Below, in pieces: positions 1 through 10,793 of a DNA stretch of 64,000 nucleotides. This stretch comes from Glycine soja. Lineage: Eukaryota > Streptophyta > Magnoliopsida > Fabales > Fabaceae. The notes beneath the pieces are model-generated. The model was not told the DNA's origin. It ran no database searches and saw nothing but the letters and a program-made list of their open reading frames with translations. How positions within the stretch are numbered: position 1 is the first letter of the stretch; each line of letters begins with the position of its first letter. The translations under genes and the position numbers were made by a program. The stretch spans positions 33,170,827-33,234,826 of the forward strand of contig NC_041019.1 of NCBI RefSeq assembly GCF_004193775.1. Reading direction: 5' to 3'.

Positions 1-330
1 CGCAGACATTGCCGCAAGCATATGAGCTTAGCTCCATGAACCCCAGTTCTAGCCGCAAAGAACTGAGCTTGGCGGCAACGACTCGCGCTTAGCCGAAGTG
101 TATGATGGGCTTAGCAATCAGGTTGCAACTTAGCCGAATTCAGATCGAATTGAAGTTGGCTTCGCTCAGCCTTGGCCAGCTTAGCGGATCAAATCAGCCT
201 CAGATGCAAGTATTGAGCGCTAAGCGCTTGAGACTCGCGATTTAGCGCATGAAGAAAGATGCGCTTAGCGTGAGGCTTGCGCTTAGCGAAAGGACTATTT
301 TTCAGAAAATGTTTTCTAAGTTATTTTTCA
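1..330. repeat. Cluster of CTTAGCG-type motifs in retroelement sequence
   Basis: Non-coding sequence with many copies of GCTTAGCG, CGCTTAGC and the palindrome-like GCGCTAAGCGC. The same motif class recurs at 2800-3025 and 15375-15540. It probably belongs to the 3' part of the Athila-like element whose gag remnant follows. No gene is seen. Confidence 0.6.
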
Positions 331-527
331 GTCCTTTCTTCAACAAATAGAAACCCTTATATCTAACATTCAAGGATAATCTGATATACCCCATTTTTCA
401 ATGATCACCAAGCAAATTCCAACTATATGCAATGCATGAAAAACAAAATGAAAAGAAACTCAACACTGGGTTGCCTCCCAAGAAGTGCTTCTTTAACGTC
501 ATTAGCTTGACGCATAGCTTAATGCCT
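331..527. other. Non-coding 3' flank of the gag remnant
   Basis: No gene. Positions 468-512 hold a short module (GGTTGCCTCC followed by CTTCTTTAACGTC) that recurs at 22683-22728 and 41846-41891 inside the Ogre/Tat-like elements, so unrelated retroelements share it. Confidence 0.5.
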
Positions 528-1430
528 TCAAGGTGGCATGAAAGTCACATAGAACACATCTTTCTTGCAGTTTCGCCTTTTAGCTAGAAATTCCATGAAC
601 TTCATGTATTCTGGAAGTACACTCCAAATCATTTCAGGAAAGGTGTTAGTGATTAAAGAAAGAATGGCACTTAAAGTTTCCTCATGCTCTCCTTGCCTTC
701 CTTTCTTGACAATCAGTTGATGAGGAAGGTTATTGATTTGGAGAATACTTTCTTGTTGGTTTTCTACTGTTGAGTACTTCTCCCATTGTTGTTGTGCTTG
801 TTCCTCATCTTTTTCTCTTGACTCATGCTCTTTTATAGGGTTTTCCTCTTGAGCTTCAACCTCTACAAAGTATTTTTCTCGTCTAGACATAAATTGAGTC
901 ACTTCTTCTGCCAGCTCACCAACCTGGATTTCTACACTTTGGAGTGCTCGTTGAGTTGATTTAGTTGTTTCCTTGAATTGCATCAACAAATTATCCAGAT
1001 TGGAACCTCTTTCTGCTTCATTTTGATAGTAAGGTTGTAACTCTGGTCCCCCTTGAAAGTTTTCTATTGAGTAGCTCTTGCCAAAATGAATTTCATGATT
1101 TTTCATTGAATTTTGATTGGCTTTTGAGCTAGCATGGTAAGCCATGAATTCCTCAAACACACTTTCAAGATTAGGAGTTCTTTCTTCTTCACATTGATTG
1201 TAAGGACTTAACTACTTTTCCCACCTAGAGTCATTCATGGAGTAGAGATGACAATTGTCATTGTAATGCTCTCCTCCACAAAAATCACAATTGATAAATG
1301 GTGGTTGGCTGACCCTTGATCGTGTGCTGTCAAAACATACATTCCACCTCTTAAAAAGCTCTTCCATTTCTAAAATTTTGTCATGGAATAGGTTCTTCTT
1401 AAATTCAACACTGCAAGCATAGACTCTCAA
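528..1430 (-). pseudogene. Athila-type Ty3/Gypsy gag, C-terminal half, decayed
   Basis: Two minus-strand open segments (1430-1212 and 1160-528) together look like the second half of an Athila gag. The upstream segment carries a zinc knuckle with spacing CX2CX3HX4C (CDFCGGEH, then C). The downstream one has the family's SNLDNLLMQF helix, an acidic/glutamine-rich stretch, and a C-terminal motif resembling the family's (EYMKFMEFLAKRR). The N-terminal retrotransposon gag domain expected between the primer-binding site and the knuckle is missing, and a stop separates the two segments. In a live element this protein would form the cytoplasmic virus-like particle. Lineage assignment is from motif order and the neighbouring tRNA-Asp primer site. 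Confidence 0.7.
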
Positions 1431-1790
1431 GAAAGAAAAATTTAAATAGAATAAGTAAGAAAGATAAAAGTACTAAATAATAATAAAAAAAAACACAAAA
1501 CTTATTGTCGTAAGATCTACTGAGTTCGCTTAAACTTAGTGGTGTTGTTCTGTATTGCAAGATTTTTTTCTTCTTCGCTCTGTGTTTTTCCTCCTACAAT
1601 TGGCTTTAATCTCCAAATCTCATGGAACTAAATCATTTGCAGAAGATTTACTATGCATACAAAACACTAACAAGAGCAGCAGTCACTAAGTCAAGAGGAA
1701 AACAAACATAAACAAAAACAAATATTCTCAAGTAATAAAAGAATAAAGAAAAGACACCTAAAAATGATCTAACTTTCCAAATAAAAAGAA
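1431..1790 (-). other. Untranslated leader of the Athila-like remnant
   Basis: AT-rich sequence between the gag remnant and the primer-binding site. No conserved coding signal is seen. The expected start of gag appears to have been deleted here. Confidence 0.4.
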
Positions 1791-1792
1791 TT

Positions 1793-1810
1793 TCCTCGGC
1801 AACGACGCCA
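1793..1810 (-). other. Retrotransposon primer-binding site, tRNA-Asp type
   Basis: Read on the minus strand, TGGCGTCGTTGCCGAGGA matches the complement of the plant tRNA-Asp 3' end (TGGCGCCGTTGCCGGGGA, from memory) with two changes. It would prime minus-strand DNA synthesis. Athila elements typically use this tRNA. It fixes the element's orientation as minus, with the 5' LTR at higher coordinates. Confidence 0.75.
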
Positions 1811-1816
1811 AAAACT

Positions 1817-3036
1817 TGTTCGCTTCCGGAAAGTGCACCGGATCGCACAAGTAGTATAAAATGGTAAGAACCGAGTATCGAACTCTCAGGGAACTTGTGT
1901 TACTTGGTAAGCTATTTTAGTGAATAGGTGTCTGGTGTGAAAAGCTAAGTGTGAATATGAACAAGTATGTAAACTATCTATGCAAAAAGGAAAATCACGC
2001 AAGAGTAATGATGTGTAAAAACAAGTAGAAAACGCGTTGGTCTTCCTAATAGGTGCCTAATGCTAAAAAGATATTTTCTATCTAACAATGCCCATGTGTT
2101 CCTATCGTGTCTCCTGAGATGCTAAACCCCGATTCCTCATGATAGTTTAGCCTAATCCTGATCAAGCATCGTCTTCAGATTCCTCTTGTTGGACTAAACT
2201 CAACCAGGACCGCATTAAGACAAACATACTACAACTAAATTATCACACCCCGATTCCTCATGATAGTATGACAACTTAGCTTTGTCCTATCAAGGTCATC
2301 AAAATCAGACTAGTTTCCACTGTTGAATGACCCTAACAAAGCATGCATCTATGTGATCAAGGTAAAAGCATACAAGAATGAAAAGATGATAGCATAGAGA
2401 ACACACAAAACATCATTAAATAGATAGAAAGATATTTACATCAAGTACCTACAAGGAAGATCCAACAGAGGATTTTAGCTTTCCATAACCAGGAAGCCTC
2501 CTTTACAACAAAGAGAAGAACAAGATGAAAGATTGCAAAAATACAAGTGGTGAGGATGTCTCCTTCACCTCTTGGATCTCACAACCACTCATAAACTCAT
2601 CTCAAGCTCTCAGAACGGCTTTCGCTTCCAGCTCTGGTCTCTGCAGATCTTCACACAACAAAATCTCTCAAAACTCTCTGGAACTTGGACCTTTCTCTCT
2701 CTAGAATCACTAGACATGCAAAGCTTCAGCTCTCAGCCCAAACTCCCTTCACAAAATCTGATTTCAGGCTTAAACAGGTGGCCTTGTTCATGCTCATGCA
2801 CTTAGCGCAATTCTGAACCGCTTAGCGCACATGAGTGAATTTCGGCTTAGTGCGTGCTTTTCTCGCTCAGCGGATGGACTGAAGCGGTGCGCTTAGTGAG
2901 ATGAAGCAGTGTGCTCAGCGAACCTGTACAGCTCATCTTCTTCCAGATTCTTCCTCGCGCTTAGCCAATGAGTGTTGCGCTTAACGGATGCTCGCTAAGC
3001 TAGCAGATTGGCTTAGCGAGAAGGTGAAAAACAACA
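1817..3036 (-). repeat. Putative 5' LTR of the Athila-like element
   Basis: Starts six bases beyond the primer-binding site with TGTTCG and can be closed by ACAACA near 3036, giving about 1.2 kb with matching TG/CA-style termini. The outer limit is uncertain because sequence up to the plastid junction near 3205 has similar composition and shows no gene. It contains the CTTAGCG cluster at 2800-3025. No second LTR is visible, so the element is truncated. Confidence 0.45.
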
Positions 3037-3239
3037 CTTTTCAGAGTCGCCTAATTAACCTGAAATTGAGAGAAAATGATTATTAAACACACAAAATGGA
3101 AGTACTAAGTATTTATTACCTATACTTAACAGAAAGTACTTATAACACTACAAAATAACCATAAACTAGGGAAGTTTAATACATTTTACATAGGTTTTAT
3201 ATACAAAAGTTAGTCGTATTCATCGACTAACAATCGCAC

Positions 3240-3791
3240 GTAGAGATATTGATAACACACATAGAGTTAATGGTATTTCATAACTAATCGATTGAGCAGC
3301 TTCTCGTAGACCACCCAAAAAAGAATATTTATTATTTGACCCATATCCTAACATAAGAAGTCCAATGGGAGCAATACTCGAAATAGCAATCCATAAAAAA
3401 ACACCAATATTCAGATCAGATAAAACAAAGTTATAGCCAAAAGGAATTACTTAATAGCTTATTATAATCGATATGACTGATATAGATAGTCCTATACTGA
3501 ATAAACGAATATCTCCTCTAGATGGAATAAGATTCTCTTTGAAAAGTAATTTTGTTTCGTCTAGGAGAGCTTGAAGAACTCCAAAAGGACCTGTGTATTC
3601 AGGTCCAATACGTTGTTGTATCCCTGCGGATATTTCCCTTTCTAACCATACAATTGCTAGTACACTTATCGTAATTCCCAATATAAGAATCAAAATAAGG
3701 GCAAATACCCATATAATTCCATATATCTCTTTAAAAGATTCCAATCTGAAAAAAAATGGATATCTTGTATCTCTGTTAAATAAATTATCAT
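3240..3791 (-). pseudogene. ndhA: ndhA exon 1, plastid NDH subunit 1 (NUPT copy)
   Basis: The intact gene encodes a membrane subunit of the chloroplast NAD(P)H dehydrogenase-like complex used in cyclic electron flow. Recognisable segments include [27 protein letters not shown], the [10 protein letters not shown] stretch and [19 protein letters not shown]. The start ATG at 3791 lies one base after the ndhH stop, as in plastomes. The reading frame is lost in a T-run near 3762 and recovered later. An in-frame TAA at 3451-3453 cuts the exon. At 3240 the exon meets GTGCG, the group II intron 5' consensus, and the intron is cut off by nuclear sequence after about 30 bases, so exon 2 is absent. Not functional. 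Confidence 0.92.
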
Positions 3792-3792
3792 T

Positions 3793-4969
3793 TCAACGAT
3801 CAACTTCTCCCATAATAATATCTATGCTACCTAGTATTGTCATAATATCGGCCAATTTCATTTTTTTAACTAATTGAGGAAGAATTTGCAAATTGATAAA
3901 ACCTAGCGGATGAATTTTCCATCTCCAAGGAAAACCATTTTGATCCCCTGTTAGAAAAATTCCTAATTCTCCCTTGGGGGCTTCAATTCTTACATAAAGT
4001 TCTTGTTTTGGCAATTCAAAGCCGAAGACGGTTTTTTACTAATAAATCGATACTCAAACTCATTCCATTTTGGCTCTTTTTCTCTATCAAAGCAGCGAAT
4101 TTCTAAATTTTCATATGGTCCGCCGGGAATTCCTTCCAAAGCCTATTGAATAATTTTTATGGATTCCTTTCGAACTAAATAACGAGCTAACAAATCTCGT
4201 TCTTTTTGCCATTGAACTTCCCAATCAAATTCTTCGTAACATTCATAATTATCCACTTCATGGAGATCCTATTGTATTCCAGAAGCCCAAAGCATGGGTC
4301 CTGATAAACCCCAATTTATTACTTCCTTTATATCAACTAAACCTACCCCCTCAACCCGTTCTAAAAAAATAGGACTTCGCGTAAGAAGTTTTTGATATTC
4401 AACAATTCTTGTTAAAAAATAATCGCATAAATCATAACATTTATTTATCCAACCATAAGGTAGATCACCTGCTACCCCCCCCCCCCCCCGATACGAAAAA
4501 AATTATGCATAATTCTCATACCCGTCGCAACTTCAAATAAATCATATATTAATTGTCTTTCTCTGAAAATATAGAAGAAGGGGGTTTGTGCACCAATATC
4601 TGCCATAAAAGGTCCTAACCATAGTAGGTGAGAAGCTATACGACTTAACTCCAACATTATTACTTGGATATAACTGGCTCTTTTAGGTACTTGAATATTT
4701 CCCAATAGTTCTGGTCCATTTACAATTATTGCTTCTGTGAACATAGTAGCTAAATAGTCCCAACGTGTTACATAAGACATATATTGTATAATTGTTCGAT
4801 TTTCCGCTATTTTTTCCATTCCTATGTGTAAATAACCCAATATAGGTTCACAATCAATAACATCCTCACCGTCTAGAGTAACAATAAGTCTAAGAACACC
4901 ATGCATTGATGGGTGGTGAAGCCCCATATTGACTATCATGAAGTCCTTTCTTGTAGTTGAGATATTCAT
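3793..4969 (-). pseudogene. ndhH: ndhH, plastid NDH subunit H (NUPT copy)
   Basis: The intact protein is the 49 kDa-type subunit of the plastid NDH peripheral arm, about 393 residues. The N-terminal 160 residues are readable from 4969 ([37 protein letters not shown]). The frame is then lost in a run of about 16 C (G on the coding strand) at 4477-4492. The middle, 4471-4015, is readable only across several frames with stops. The C-terminal 73 residues are open again from 4014 to the TGA at 3793 ([24 protein letters not shown]). The homopolymer expansion at the GG of the RIGG motif is the clearest single lesion. Confidence 0.93.
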
Positions 4970-5068
4970 AGGTTTTTCCTCGATTTATTTTTTTATGAAT
5001 CGCTTAAAAAAAAAGTTCATCAAAATTCAAGATCTAATAAATCGAATAATTGAGAATTACTCTTCAAT

Positions 5069-5306
5069 TTAACGAATTTGTGACTCTCGAATATCAAATT
5101 GATTTATTAATTTTTTACACCGTATTCTATCTTTCTTTGACAAATAAGACATCAATCTTTGTCGTTTGTCTTTTCGGTGCAATTCAAAATGTGAAGTAAG
5201 TCTTTGTATTCTATTGGTAAATTTGAATATTTTAAATTCAACCAATCCTAGGTTTTTTTCTCTTTTTTTCTTGTGAGATAACAGGTATAAATGAATTTTT
5301 TACCAT
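5069..5306 (-). pseudogene. rps15: rps15, plastid ribosomal protein S15 (NUPT copy)
   Basis: Too broken for a long ORF. ATG is at 5306 and TAA at 5069-5071. After about 20 codons the frame shifts by one in an A-rich tract near 5245-5235. It then continues with [21 protein letters not shown], a short junction, [13 protein letters not shown] and [12 protein letters not shown]. The stretch between the HFELH helix and RQRL is shorter than in typical plastid S15, suggesting an internal deletion of roughly a dozen codons. It lies between ycf1 and ndhH, as expected in a plastome. Confidence 0.88.
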
Positions 5307-5737
5307 AAAAAATTAAAGTTTTTCCCTACTCTTTGCTTTTTACTTTTGATAGATATTTTGATTGATCAGTAATATTAATGACACTAATTTTGAATTTTTT
5401 ATATAAATCTGAATTTACTTAATTTACTTAAGAATTCTTGATTTTTTTACAATTGAATTGATTCTTATAAATAAAAAATGGAATCCATGCAATATAAATA
5501 GATATAAAGGAACTGTTTTTATAGATTCACCATAAAAAATGGTATACTTAAAAAAAACATAATTTTGTGGATTCTTTTTTTACCTGAGGTATATATCAAA
5601 GAATTAGTATCAATGTCATGCCATAATGTGTGTCTTTATTTATGTTATGTATCTATATCTATCTATATAGATAGATATAGATATTAATTTGTCTTCTATT
5701 TATCATATAGATATGGTAAATAGACGACAAATTTGGA
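5307..5737. other. Plastid rps15-ycf1 intergenic spacer
   Basis: Very AT-rich sequence without a gene. Around 5650-5690 there is a TATCTATA/TATAGATA microsatellite that is nearly self-complementary. It is part of the NUPT. Confidence 0.7.
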
Positions 5738-8700
5738 TTAACCAATTTTCATTCGCGGATACATATGTATCCTTACTATACTGAACCGGCTTCCATTATG
5801 GGTATTAAACCAATATCGATTTATACAAGCTAAATCTCCTAATTCATATTTTGGCCAAAGAAAAATTTTGAAATTCATCAGTTTTTTTTTATCTTTCTCA
5901 AAATATTTTCTTTTTTTAGTCAAAAGTGAAAAACCATTTTGGACTTTATTTTGATTATAAAATATTGTGTTTCTATGCATACTATTTATATTATTTGGAT
6001 TTAAAAAAATTAGAATTCTCAATTCTCTACGACGTCTAGCGGATAAAATGTTTTCAGGAACAAGTAAATCATAATTATCTTTTTCTTTTTTTCTATTATT
6101 TTTGGATCTCTTGTTCTTGTAATATATTTATAAAAAAAATTCTTATTAACATGAATTTTTCTGGGTATTTGTGATAAATTTTGCGTTTATTCTTTTGAAT
6201 TAATGAAAGACCTACGGTTTGATACATAAAAAATTATTTATTGTTTTTTCTAGACAAGCGAACTGGTTCGATAACAAATATTTATTTTTTCATAAATTTG
6301 TTATTTTCTTTTTCCTTAAGCCTAGAAGAATTAAATTCTTCTGATTTTGAATCATCATAATATCTAGACCTAGTTCTCCTCTTTGAATAGAGGCTATTGT
6401 AATTTCTCTTAAATTTTTTAATCTAATCAGGAGACAATATATTTTGACATTGTTAAATATTCTTTGACCTAAGAAATTATTCCAATTCAAATGTAAAATC
6501 AAAAAATTTCGTAGTAAGAAATTTAGTTCTGCCTCCATCTTGTTCTTGTCTTTCTTTTTCTTTATACCCTTACTATTATTTTCACTATCTGATACTACAT
6601 AATTGTTTTCAATATCTTTCTCTTGGTTTGAGATAGATAATTCAAGATTTCGTTGATCAGGGTATTCTACTTTTGCCCGATTTCGAGTCTCTAACTCCAA
6701 TTCAAGAGATTCATTTTTTTTCTTTCTAGTAATGTTCGTTTTATTTTGACTAACATTTTGATTTACATTATAAGAAAAAAAAAGTAATTTGATTGGTATA
6801 ACCTGCTGTGAGTTACCCTTATATGCATCATAAAATATCACAAATTTTGAAAAGAACCAAAATTCTGGATTTGATATGGAATGATTTAGTATTTCTCTAT
6901 TGATTCCCATCCAATCAAAATACTTTCTATCCAGATTTTTTTCCATATCTAGAATCGCATCTTCCGATATATAATTCTTGATAAAGAGATTATCTATGAT
7001 ATCAAATAATTATTTTTTATACATGTTGTAATTAGAAGAAATCACTTGGTTTTTTTTACTTCAAATAGGGATCTATATCCATAAATATATAAGTCTTTCT
7101 TATCTGCATAATTGATAAAATTATAGGATAAAAGATCGTATCTATATTGTTTTCTAATTTTTTTTAATGTGTCTACTTGTTGTTTTTTGTAAAGAATTAA
7201 TCGGCTTCTTTCATATGAATTGCATTTGGTTAAATCCTTATTTTGAGCTATACGATATTCAATTATTCTATTTCTCCATTTTTGTGGTACTAATTTGGAC
7301 CATCTACTTTTAGATAAGTCATATTGATAATAATGATCCTTTAACCAATTTGTCCATTGATTTATTACAGAATTGAGAGGGTTATTAAGTTTTAATTTAT
7401 AATGAAATATTCCTTGTGCTCCAAAAAAAGAATCATTTATTTCATTTTTCAGAAAAAAAAAATTCATGATATTGAAAAACAGATCGTAACTTATAGATGT
7501 TTAGGTTAATAATTTGGGTGTGTAATAAATTAAAAAATACATATGCTTGTGACAAAAAGGAGATGTCACAAGAATTATGTGAATTCGAATTTCTAGTATG
7601 AAAATATTTGTGTAAAATTGAAATAAAGCGAATTATACTTTGATTTGTTTTATAAATTCTTTCTGCATTTGCTTCATTATCATAAATGGATTTATTTAAA
7701 AAAAATTGTTAATTCAAGAAAAAATTGTATATTGATCCTCGGAATACACCTGATATATAGAAATATATCTCTATATGTCCTTTTCATGAAAAATTTTAAA
7801 AAAAGAATTTGATCTTCGAGTTAATCGAGCATTTCTTCTTCTTTATAATATCTATAAAAAAAAATTTCGAACTCTACTCTTTTACTATCATAAGTTGTTT
7901 TGTTTGAATGAATATCTGTCTCTGAAATTACAAGCCCCTTTTTAATTTTTTCAATTTTTTTATAACTGCTTTTCTTTTAGCATTAAGATCCTTTATTTTA
8001 TTTTTTTCAATGAACAATTTACTGAATTTATCAATTGAATTGAAATGGTTGTTTCAGAAATCATTGGATTATTCTTATAAATTGTTGAATCTTTTTTGCT
8101 TTCGCTCAATTCATCTATCTTTTTGAATTTAAATTTAATAAATAGCATTTTGAAAAATTGTTTTATTTGGCTTAGAATACTTTTGAGAATACTTTTAAGA
8201 ATACTTTCGATAATACTTTTGCTAATCCTTTTTGCTTTTTCTATTAAGATAGTTAGAAACAATTTCAATTTTTCACTTAAAACTTTTAGAAGTCGAAAAG
8301 TGAAAATTTGAAATTTTTTCATTTTTTTTAGTTCTTTAAAAATGGGGTAAAAAATGATGAAAATCTATTTTTTGGGAGAGAACTAGAAGAGGGCAAGTCG
8401 ACTTCCATCCCCCAAACTGTTAGAAAACAAAAGTTCTTTTTTTCATTAGATCCTTTTTCTTTTCATTGGATCTTAGCTTAGATTTGTGCCAAGGTTTGAG
8501 ATGAAAAGGAAATAATATCTTTATCTGAATATCATATGTTAGCCATTTTTTTGGAAATTCTCTTTTGGATAATTGAACACCATTATATGTGTATTTAATA
8601 TACATTTCTCTCTTCCAATCCCTATAATCTTCCGACCATTCAGGAAATTGAAAAAAATAGTATACGAGCAATATTTTTAGTTATTATCAATGAAGGTAAT

Positions 8701-9728
8701 AAAATATATTTTCTAAGAATGGATTAGGTTATTAATAAAATACCTCTTATTACTTGAGCAAATATAATGTTATCTCAGGCTTCTACTATTTCTATGTGTT
8801 TTCTTTTCTCATTTTTCTTTTTTTTCCTCTTCTTTTTTCAAACTCAATTTTGCCCTTTCATCTGTATAACTAGAAATTTCAAATTTTTTCCATTTTTTAC
8901 ATCCAAATTTTGAACATAAAAAAGATTTTCATTGATTTGAAACTATCAAAAGAAAAGAATAAAGGTTTTTCAATTTTATCCAAAAAAGGGGGGATTGAAC
9001 CCTTTTTTGAAAAAATTTCCAAGTAACTGTTTTATGCTTTGAGCACGTATAGATCCTTTGATTATGTCTCGCCAAACATCCAATTGTGGGGAATATCGTA
9101 TTAAAGCCAATTCATTTTTTTTTCAGCGTTATCAGTATCTCCCATAGGATTATAAGTATCATACTTCTTAAAAAATTTATCTAGTTGTTCCAATTCATCA
9201 ATAAATTTGTATGACCATCGAGGAACTATTTTACAGATTTCATTTATTCTGATACACTTTGTTCTATTTCCATTTACTATTATTTTTTCGTTCAAATAAG
9301 TTCTAATTGCATCAAATAATATTTTTATTATTTGTTTTTTTTCTTCTTCATAATTAATTTTGACTTGTTCATGTTCTAGAAATAAAGAAAGTGCTTCAAA
9401 ACTCAAGCTTGATACTAATTTTTTTGAAAATTTACTGATTAGGTTGAAAAAAAATGTAATTACTAAAGATTTTCTATCAAATATATTTCTTTTTTTCTCT
9501 AATTCTAAAAAATTACTATTATTTTTTTAAAGTATTATTAGAAATAAGGATATTCATTGATTCCGAAATCTGTAATTCGGACTGAATGAAAGGGTTCACT
9601 TTGACCGTTAAGAAGAGTAAATAACTCATTTTTCCCTTGTCTTTGTTTCTGTTGCATTCTATCTCATCATATCCCATTCTGTTCTGTTCTGCGATAATAT
9701 TTGAAGTGTAGGTTCGGGATCCTTTCAT
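5738..9728 (-). pseudogene. ycf1: ycf1 (TIC214), C-terminal two thirds, decayed NUPT copy
   Basis: Intact ycf1 encodes a very large plastid protein assigned to the inner-envelope protein import machinery (TIC214). Here at least seven open fragments in changing frames follow the family order: 9728-9519, 9406-9101 (EICKIVPRWSYKFIDEL), 8671-8420 ([22 protein letters not shown]), 8322-7993, 7467-7042 (INQWTNWLKDHYYQYDLSKSRW), 6946-6290 (YFDWMGINREILNHSISNPEFWF) and 6022-5738, which ends in the usual terminal motif (INRYWFNTHNGSRFS). The N-terminal transmembrane region is absent because the insert ends at about 9730. Runs of A and T dominate the frameshift sites. Confidence 0.92.
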
Positions 9729-9735
9729 GCAGTTG

Positions 9736-9890
9736 TTTAGGGTCCATTTGGTTTACTACGAAAATTAACTCCACACACCACTGCACACAATGTAAAATCT
9801 ATGGCTGAGCTTAATTTGGACACACATCTCGATCATATTCAACAAATCAAGACCAATTCTGCCAAAATCTAAAACAAACGGACACTTTAC
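9736..9890. mobile_element. Possible small MITE-like remnant
   Basis: Begins with GGGTCCATTTGGTTTA and closes near 9890 with AAACAAACGGACACT, an imperfect inverted counterpart. GGGTCC(G/A)TTTGG termini are typical of PIF/Harbinger-type MITEs. Compared with the related segment at 12315-12375, this copy has about 40 extra bases at the right end. The target duplication is not clear, so this is tentative. Confidence 0.3.
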
Positions 9891-10555
9891 GAAAAATAAT
9901 TACCGAAAAATAATGTCATGTCAGTGTGAAGACCAAGTCTTTATAAGGATTTCTTGGGCAGATGGAGACATCATGATGCATGCAAGCATCACTATGCGAG
10001 AGAGAATCCAACAAACCTGACACCTAGCTTTTTCTATATCTTTCATTATCCTCGGGGAATCATCTCTAAATCCATCCTGCAACAGCACAATTCATAACAA
10101 TCAACACAGCATATTTACCGGCCAAACCCTATTTAAAAGAACAAGACAAATACACATGACCACACCAGCATTCCCTGAACCTAAAACTGTGTATTTACAA
10201 GCCAGAAATGAATAAACTGTCAAGACAAGTGATTCACTGCTACTATCCATCACAACAGGAAGAATGACAACTTACCATACAACACAAGTACACATAAATT
10301 CCATTGTGAAACATTAGCGGTGTTACTGGCTAATTCTCCAATAAAATGAAGGATATCGAATCATGGATTGTCATGTATGGTAAGATTACTAACTTAACTA
10401 AAAATTACTAAGATACATAAAATTACCAAGTCACTTTAAAAGTCATGTCTAGGGTGATTTCTACCTAGTTGACAGTATTACGCTGTGTATCAACATTAAA
10501 CTCACAAATAAGTTGTGAACACGTGATTAGTAATTACTACAACTACTAGCTAAAA
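9808..10555. repeat. Direct duplication of helicase intron 2 - exon 3 - intron 3
   Basis: About 750 bases closely match 12315-13027 inside the helicase gene, in the same orientation, including the exon 3 copy at 10017-10076 and long flanking intron stretches. It lies just 3' of the gene. Several small indels and substitutions show it is not an assembly echo of the same locus. Confidence 0.9.
10017..10076 (-). pseudogene. Orphan copy of helicase exon 3
   Basis: Encodes the DGFRDDS...IMKDIEK block of the helicase, flanked by intact AG acceptor and GT donor sites. It is 60 bases instead of 66 because two codons are missing near the 3' end, and it has a Leu to Pro change. It lies about 720 bases beyond the helicase stop codon, so it could be spliced only if the transcript read through. 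Confidence 0.8.
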
Positions 10556-10596
10556 TTTATGAGTTTCGCTACTTCTTTCTCATAAATTTCCGCCTC

Positions 10597-10707
10597 AGAA
10601 TTTGTGAAAAGGGAAAAAAAAAAGAGTCCCTGCTATGAACAAAAAGTTATGATCTTGGGAGAAAAGAAAAAAAAAAACAGATGTGTAACAAACTTATAAA
10701 ACAAAAA
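10597..10707. repeat. Inverted copy of the helicase 5' flank (left arm)
   Basis: Reverse complement of 14143-14263. The matched blocks include TTTTGTTTTATAAG, GTTACACATCTG, the AAGATCATAACTTTTTGTTC stretch and TTTTCACAAATTCT, separated by length-variable T/A runs. This arm lies just 3' of the helicase stop, so the gene is bracketed by a roughly 110-120 base inverted repeat. Confidence 0.88.
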
Positions 10708-10793
10708 GAGGACAATTGTTTTTATAATAATAATTGTACATCATAACATCTTTTGTAAGCTTACACACATCCTTTAACTTGTGCAGATTCACA

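Larger units (their letters stand above)
3205..9735 (-). other. Nuclear plastid DNA insert (NUPT), small-single-copy segment
   Basis: About 6.5 kb of chloroplast sequence in the canonical order ycf1 - rps15 - ndhH - ndhA, all on the minus strand. Every gene is interrupted by frameshifts or stops, which would not be tolerated in a plastome. One end lies about 30 bases inside the ndhA group II intron, the other inside ycf1, and both flanks are nuclear repeat or gene sequence. The synteny indicates a single transfer event, and the amount of decay indicates it is not recent. Junction positions are approximate to about 10-20 bases. Confidence 0.93.

Noticed and set aside
3240..9728. Functional chloroplast ndhA/ndhH/rps15/ycf1 genes
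   Set aside because: Every gene has frameshifts or stops, exon 2 of ndhA and the 5' part of ycf1 are missing, and the flanks are nuclear.
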